From Balneola sp. EhC07 (GTDB lineage Bacteria; Bacteroidota; Rhodothermia; Balneolales; Balneolaceae), in assembly GCF_001650905.1 (NCBI RefSeq), contig NZ_LXYG01000012.1, positions 62,001 to 126,000 on the forward strand: a DNA stretch of 64,000 bases. Reading direction: 5' to 3'. Under the pieces are notes generated by a model that was given only the letters and a program-made list of their open reading frames with translations, made no database searches and was not told the DNA's origin. Below, piece by piece: positions 61,157-64,000 of this stretch (position 1 is its first letter; every line of letters begins with the position of its first letter). Both the position numbers and the translations under genes were made by a program.

Positions 61157-61276
61157 TCAGGAAGGCAGATTAAAGGTGGACGTGAACCAGAAGAATAGAA
61201 GAATGAACACAATCCCTGTTATAAAAACAGCAGCGTAGATCTTGGTCCAGTTGGTGGTTGATTTTTCTTCTTTCAT
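61157..61276 (-). CDS. 39-residue membrane protein upstream of the symporter
   Basis: A short gene from ATG 61276 to TGA 61157-61159: MKEEKSTTNWTKIYAAVF, then ITGIVFILLFFWFTSTF and NLPS. A charged head, one membrane helix (about 13-35) and a stop one base before the symporter ATG (TGATATG). SSS and related transporters are often encoded with a tiny membrane partner. Tight spacing implies translational coupling. Not a known named family to me; its reality is supported by the transmembrane pattern and the position. Confidence 0.7.
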   Translation of the reverse strand: MKEEKSTTNWTKIYAAVFITGIVFILLFFWFTSTFNLPS

Positions 61277-61298
61277 GACGGATGATAGGGATTGGACA

Positions 61299-61958
61299 TT
61301 ACAATTTCTCTAAAATTCTGAAACTCTCGACACCTTTATTCAAGAGCAGATCCAGAACAGAACAACCAGAAACAAATCCGGGATAAGCCTGATCGTACGC
61401 CGGATGCTTTTCAAGAGCTACTTGAGCTTGCTTAGTTTGACGTTGATAGTTTTTGGATTGATGCTCCAGATACAAAACTTCAGCAGATAACTTTTTCTTA
61501 GTCTCATCAGGGAAAGTGCTGTAACCGGAAACTTTACTAGCAAGCTTATACTTAATATCGATTTCCATATAGCGAAGTAATCGCTCAAAAAAATAAAGAT
61601 TGAACTCCATCAAATATTCAAATTCGAACGCTTGTTGAATGTCATGATAGAGCTCATCTTCAAAATGATCGAAGTAAGTAGCGTTTCTGTAATTATGAAG
61701 GATCGCATTCCAAAACGGATCTAACCATTGTTGATCATGATCTAGTCGCACATCTTTGATAGCTTTTTTCCGATCTTCTGAAACTACAGGAAGGTTGATC
61801 CACTGAGAGTCCTCTTCATTTCTGATTTCTGCCCGATGCGTTCTCCCTTTACGGGACCATTTTTCCACATCTGTAAAGATAATCCGATCTGCTTTCAACA
61901 TCGAAGCCAGGTCATAGAGATTAGGAGCAAATTGGGGAGTAAGAATTGTCAGAATCAT
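61299..61958 (-). CDS. WbqC-family protein
   Basis: A 219-residue protein with the WbqC pattern: LTPQFAPNLYDLASMLKADRI, IFTDVEKWSRKGRTHRAEIRN, WINLPV and WLDPFWNAILHNYRNATYFDHF. WbqC-like proteins occur in O-antigen clusters and elsewhere and are thought to act in sugar nucleotide or glycan modification; the reaction is not firmly known. It lies upstream of the symporter and its small partner on the same strand (22 bases), a possible operon. Confidence 0.9.
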   Translation of the reverse strand: MILTILTPQFAPNLYDLASMLKADRIIFTDVEKWSRKGRTHRAEIRNEEDSQWINLPVVSEDRKKAIKDVRLDHDQQWLDPFWNAILHNYRNATYFDHFEDELYHDIQQAFEFEYLMEFNLYFFERLLRYMEIDIKYKLASKVSGYSTFPDETKKKLSAEVLYLEHQSKNYQRQTKQAQVALEKHPAYDQAYPGFVSGCSVLDLLLNKGVESFRILEKL

Positions 61959-61980
61959 AATTTTATAGAGCTATAACACC

Positions 61981-62027
61981 ATAACACTTTAGCACAAAAG
62001 GTAAGTGTTAAGGTGCTAAAGTGTTAT
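61981..62027. repeat. 15-bp perfect hairpin
   Basis: ATAACACTTTAGCAC (61981-61995) and its complement at 62013-62027 in the gap between WbqC and gltX. Arm resembles that of 37909-37960. Confidence 0.75.
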
Positions 62028-62074
62028 AGTCGCTCTAATAAAATGAATGCCTGATTCTGAACCTTATTATTCCT

Positions 62075-62082
62075 TATCTTTA
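62075..62082 (+). promoter_or_regulatory. Candidate -7 box TATCTTTA of gltX
   Basis: One change from TAnnTTTG, 43 bases before the gltX ATG. No clear -33 element. Confidence 0.35.
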
Positions 62083-62125
62083 ATGCTCAAAAATAATAGA
62101 ATTCATCAAAATTTAGTTAGAAAAT

Positions 62126-63607
62126 ATGAGCGTTCGCGTACGTTTTGCTCCATCACCAACAGGATTTCTTCACATCGGCGGTCTCCGCACAGCATTATAT
62201 AATTATCTGTTTGCCAAACATCATGGCGGAACTTTTGTTCTTAGAATTGAAGACACCGATCAATCTCGTTATGTAGAAGATGCCGAACAGGATATTATCG
62301 ATTCTTTGGAATGGGCCGGGATGACGATCGATGAGGGTCCTACCAATCCCGGAGAAGTTGGTCCGTATCGACAGAGCGAGCGTAAGGAAATGTATCACAA
62401 ATATGCCAAGCAGTTGATCGAAAGTGGTCATGCTTATTACGCCTTTGATACAACTGAAGAGATCGATCAGATGAGAGAGCGATTAAAAGCTTCCGGAAAT
62501 CCATCTCCAAGCTACGATTCTATCACACGTCAGTCGATGAAAAACAGTTTGACACTTCCTCAGGATGAAGTTGAGAAAAAGCTGGAAAACGGTGATGATT
62601 ATGTGATCCGTTTAAAAGTACCAAGAAGAGAAACCGTAAAGTTTGAAGATCTTATTCGCGGAGTGGTTTCTTTTGAAACAGCCGGATTAGATGATCAGGT
62701 TTTGATGAAGTCGGACGGGATGCCAACCTATCATTTAGCGAATGTTGTGGATGATCATACAATGAATATCACACATGTGATTCGTGGAGAAGAATGGTTG
62801 AGTTCAGCTCCAAAGCATATGTTGTTATACAATGCTTTTGGATGGGAGCCGCCAACAATGGCACATCTGCCTTTAATAATGAGTCCAAGCGGTGGAAAGC
62901 TTTCCAAAAGAAAAGCAGAAAGCGAAGGGATTCCTGTAAATACAAAAGATTATATAGCCGGAAACTACGAGCCGGAAGCGCTGATCAATTTCTTAGCATA
63001 TTTGGGATGGAGTCCGGGCGATGATTCTGAAATCCACGACATGAAAGAATTGTGCGAACTGTTTACGCTCGATCGAGTGAGCAAAGGCGGCGCGGTATTC
63101 AACTACAAGAAGTTGATGTGGTATAACGAACACTACATTCGTGAGACTTCAATTGCTGACTTGCTTCCAAGAGTCAAAGAACTGGCTGAAGATGCAGGTT
63201 TTGATACAAAGGATGACGAGTATTTAGAAACCGTAGTAGGTTTACTGCACGAACGTGTTTCCAAAGTAGATGAATTTGTAGAAATGGGATCGTTTTTCTT
63301 TGAAGCTCCGAAAGAATATGATGAAAAAGCACTGAAGAAATGGAAAGACGATAGTGCCGGATTAGTAACTGCATACAAAGAAAAAGTTGAAGCTTTATCT
63401 GATGCTGAGTTTGAAGCAGCTACTCTGAAATCCAAGCTGGAAGAAACAATTTCAGAACATGAGGTTGGTTTTGGAAAGTTGATGATGCCACTTCGAATTG
63501 CGGTAACGGGACAAGGTTTTGGACCGGACTTGTTTGCTTCTTTAGAGCTTCTTGGAAAAGAAGAAGTTTTGGATAGGATTGATGTAGCTTTGGAGAAGTT
63601 GGGGTAG
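62126..63607 (+). CDS. gltX: Glutamyl-tRNA synthetase
   Basis: A 493-residue class I synthetase charging tRNA-Glu. The HIGH-type motif is in RFAPSPTGFLHIGGLRTALY and the KMSKS-type motif is KLSKRK in MSPSGGKLSKRKAE. Other blocks: RIEDTDQSRYVEDAEQDIIDSLEW, LKSDGMPTYHLANVVDDH-like VLMKSDGMPTYHLANVVDDH and RGEEWLSSAPKHMLLY. Length is normal for the bacterial enzyme. Single gene; two GTCAT palindromes follow. Confidence 0.98.
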   Translation: MSVRVRFAPSPTGFLHIGGLRTALYNYLFAKHHGGTFVLRIEDTDQSRYVEDAEQDIIDSLEWAGMTIDEGPTNPGEVGPYRQSERKEMYHKYAKQLIESGHAYYAFDTTEEIDQMRERLKASGNPSPSYDSITRQSMKNSLTLPQDEVEKKLENGDDYVIRLKVPRRETVKFEDLIRGVVSFETAGLDDQVLMKSDGMPTYHLANVVDDHTMNITHVIRGEEWLSSAPKHMLLYNAFGWEPPTMAHLPLIMSPSGGKLSKRKAESEGIPVNTKDYIAGNYEPEALINFLAYLGWSPGDDSEIHDMKELCELFTLDRVSKGGAVFNYKKLMWYNEHYIRETSIADLLPRVKELAEDAGFDTKDDEYLETVVGLLHERVSKVDEFVEMGSFFFEAPKEYDEKALKKWKDDSAGLVTAYKEKVEALSDAEFEAATLKSKLEETISEHEVGFGKLMMPLRIAVTGQGFGPDLFASLELLGKEEVLDRIDVALEKLG

Positions 63608-63615
63608 TTAGTTAG

Positions 63616-63640
63616 GTCATCCTGAACTTGTTTCAGGATC
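63616..63640 (+). repeat. GTCAT-type palindromic repeat, copy 3
   Basis: 25 bp, one base different from 11720-11744. Stem ATCCTGAAC / GTTTCAGGAT. Confidence 0.8.
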
Positions 63641-63726
63641 TTACGCCATGGCTCTATTTTTTCAATTGATGTGAATAGTCTTTGTTCAAATTTATTGCGG
63701 CTATCTAAGAATTTGGTCTCTACAAA

Positions 63727-63751
63727 GATCCCGAAACAAGTTCGGGATGAC
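63727..63751 (-). repeat. GTCAT-type palindromic repeat, copy 4 (inverted)
   Basis: Reverse complement begins GTCATCCCGAACTTG. It differs from copy 3 by two changes, T to C and A to G, that fall opposite each other in the stem and keep pairing. Confidence 0.8.
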
Positions 63752-63899
63752 GTATTTATTTCGTTTAATATTTTCATGCACTTGAGAAGAAAAATCACCC
63801 TAAAGAACACTTCCGAAGGATCTGCACGACAACGAGCTTAGCAGATTCTTAGCTATCGCTCAGAATGACTATACAAAGAAATAACTATCGTAAACAAAA

Positions 63900-63930
63900 A
63901 AAGGCTCCCGATCGATGATCAAGAGCCTTT
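63900..63930 (-). terminator. Terminator of the gene at the right edge
   Basis: AAAGGCTC and GAGCCTTT with a GATC-rich loop, A run on the + strand left side: minus-strand terminator 20 bases past the stop at 63950. Confidence 0.85.
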
Positions 63931-63949
63931 AAAATATTCAGAAATCTAA

Positions 63950-64000
63950 TTACTTCTTCTTAGTAACAACACCACCTTTTTGACTGTCTACTTTTACCGT
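63950..64000 (-). CDS. C-terminal end of an unidentified protein (partial)
   Basis: The last 16 codons and TAA of a minus-strand gene entering from the right edge: TVKVDSQKGGVVTKKK. A Lys-rich basic tail. The terminator directly downstream supports a real gene. Family not recognisable from so little. Confidence 0.6.
   Translation of the reverse strand, partial: TVKVDSQKGGVVTKKK

Larger units (their letters stand above)
63608..63949. repeat. Gap with two inverted GTCAT palindromes and a terminator
   Basis: The 342-base gap after gltX has GTCAT palindromes at 63616-63640 (+) and 63727-63751 (inverted), and a minus-strand terminator at 63900-63930. Between the palindromes and in 63752-63895 I see no gene; GGATCTGCACGACAACGAGC and CTCAGAATGAC near 63820-63880 look like a further degenerate piece of the same repeat class. 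Confidence 0.75.

Noticed and set aside
61156-61212. Extended start of the symporter at 61212
   Set aside because: The added 19 residues overlap, in another frame, a small membrane protein gene ending one base before ATG 61155, and the family normally starts near MHWIDW.
63133-63810. Long minus-strand frame of 225 codons over the gltX 3' end
   Set aside because: It runs antisense through the conserved end of gltX, its product is Ser/Lys/Phe-rich low-complexity, and its start lies in a repeat region.
1-64000. CRISPR array or cas genes
   Set aside because: I saw no evenly spaced short direct repeats with unique spacers and no cas-like protein; the repeats present are palindromes scattered singly.

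Overview
The window looks like chromosomal DNA of a marine or saline Balneolota/Bacteroidota-type bacterium (Balneola/Gracilimonas-like). The reasons are: two secreted proteins ending in a type IX secretion (T9SS) sorting domain with the NYPNPFNPST signature, a GldC gene, several TAnnTTTG-type -7 boxes, few Shine-Dalgarno sequences, moderate GC (about 40%), many SPII lipoproteins and gene families common in that group. The assignment rests on recognised families only; no database search was possible.

Layout. 1-10.4 kb: end of an unknown gene, a lipoprotein, the propionate/methylmalonyl block (methylmalonyl-CoA mutase, its MeaB/ArgK GTPase chaperone, an acyl-CoA dehydrogenase), an SUMF1-fold lipoprotein, and a signalling stretch (PAS protein, SufE, hybrid histidine kinase, PaiB-like protein). 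10.4-17.8 kb: an accessory stretch with a tiny basic protein, a membrane protein, a repeat-rich gap, a large type IIG restriction-modification enzyme, and a three-gene module (possible toxin, XRE antitoxin, SecB-like protein) that I read as a candidate toxin-antitoxin-chaperone (TAC) system, ending beside tRNA-Arg. 17.9-29 kb: S-adenosylhomocysteine hydrolase, a thiol-disulfide lipoprotein, L- and D-2-hydroxyglutarate-type oxidases around a C5-epimerase-like lipoprotein, a T9SS-sorted cytochrome, recN, a four-helix-bundle gene framed by inverted repeats, and rluD with a second copy of its own 3' end downstream. 29-38 kb: secreted proteins, an AraC regulator, a PadR-permease pair, an ArsR-SRPBCC operon, gldC. 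38-54 kb: transporters, a Memo-family protein, dnaK and hsp20, a giant CotH/lamin-tail T9SS protein, an SdpR/SdpI-hydrolase operon, sodC, lipid acyltransferase, asd. 54-64 kb: glyS, a histidine kinase, a sterol-desaturase-family hydroxylase, a VapBC-like module followed by a second copy of the hydroxylase 3' end, a sodium/solute symporter with a 39-residue membrane partner, gltX.

Themes. Core metabolism and translation genes are interleaved with small regulatory or defence cassettes. The intergenic spaces hold many palindromic repeats: a GTCAT-type family that also sits in frame inside the restriction enzyme gene, an 88-bp two-hairpin element, and several long perfect hairpins. Two genes (rluD and the hydroxylase) each have an intact 3' end plus a diverged, still readable copy of that end downstream. 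This is what recombination or cassette insertion at gene 3' ends would leave. These repeats, the candidate TAC module and a probable homopolymer frameshift at the start of a secreted hydrolase are the most interesting points.
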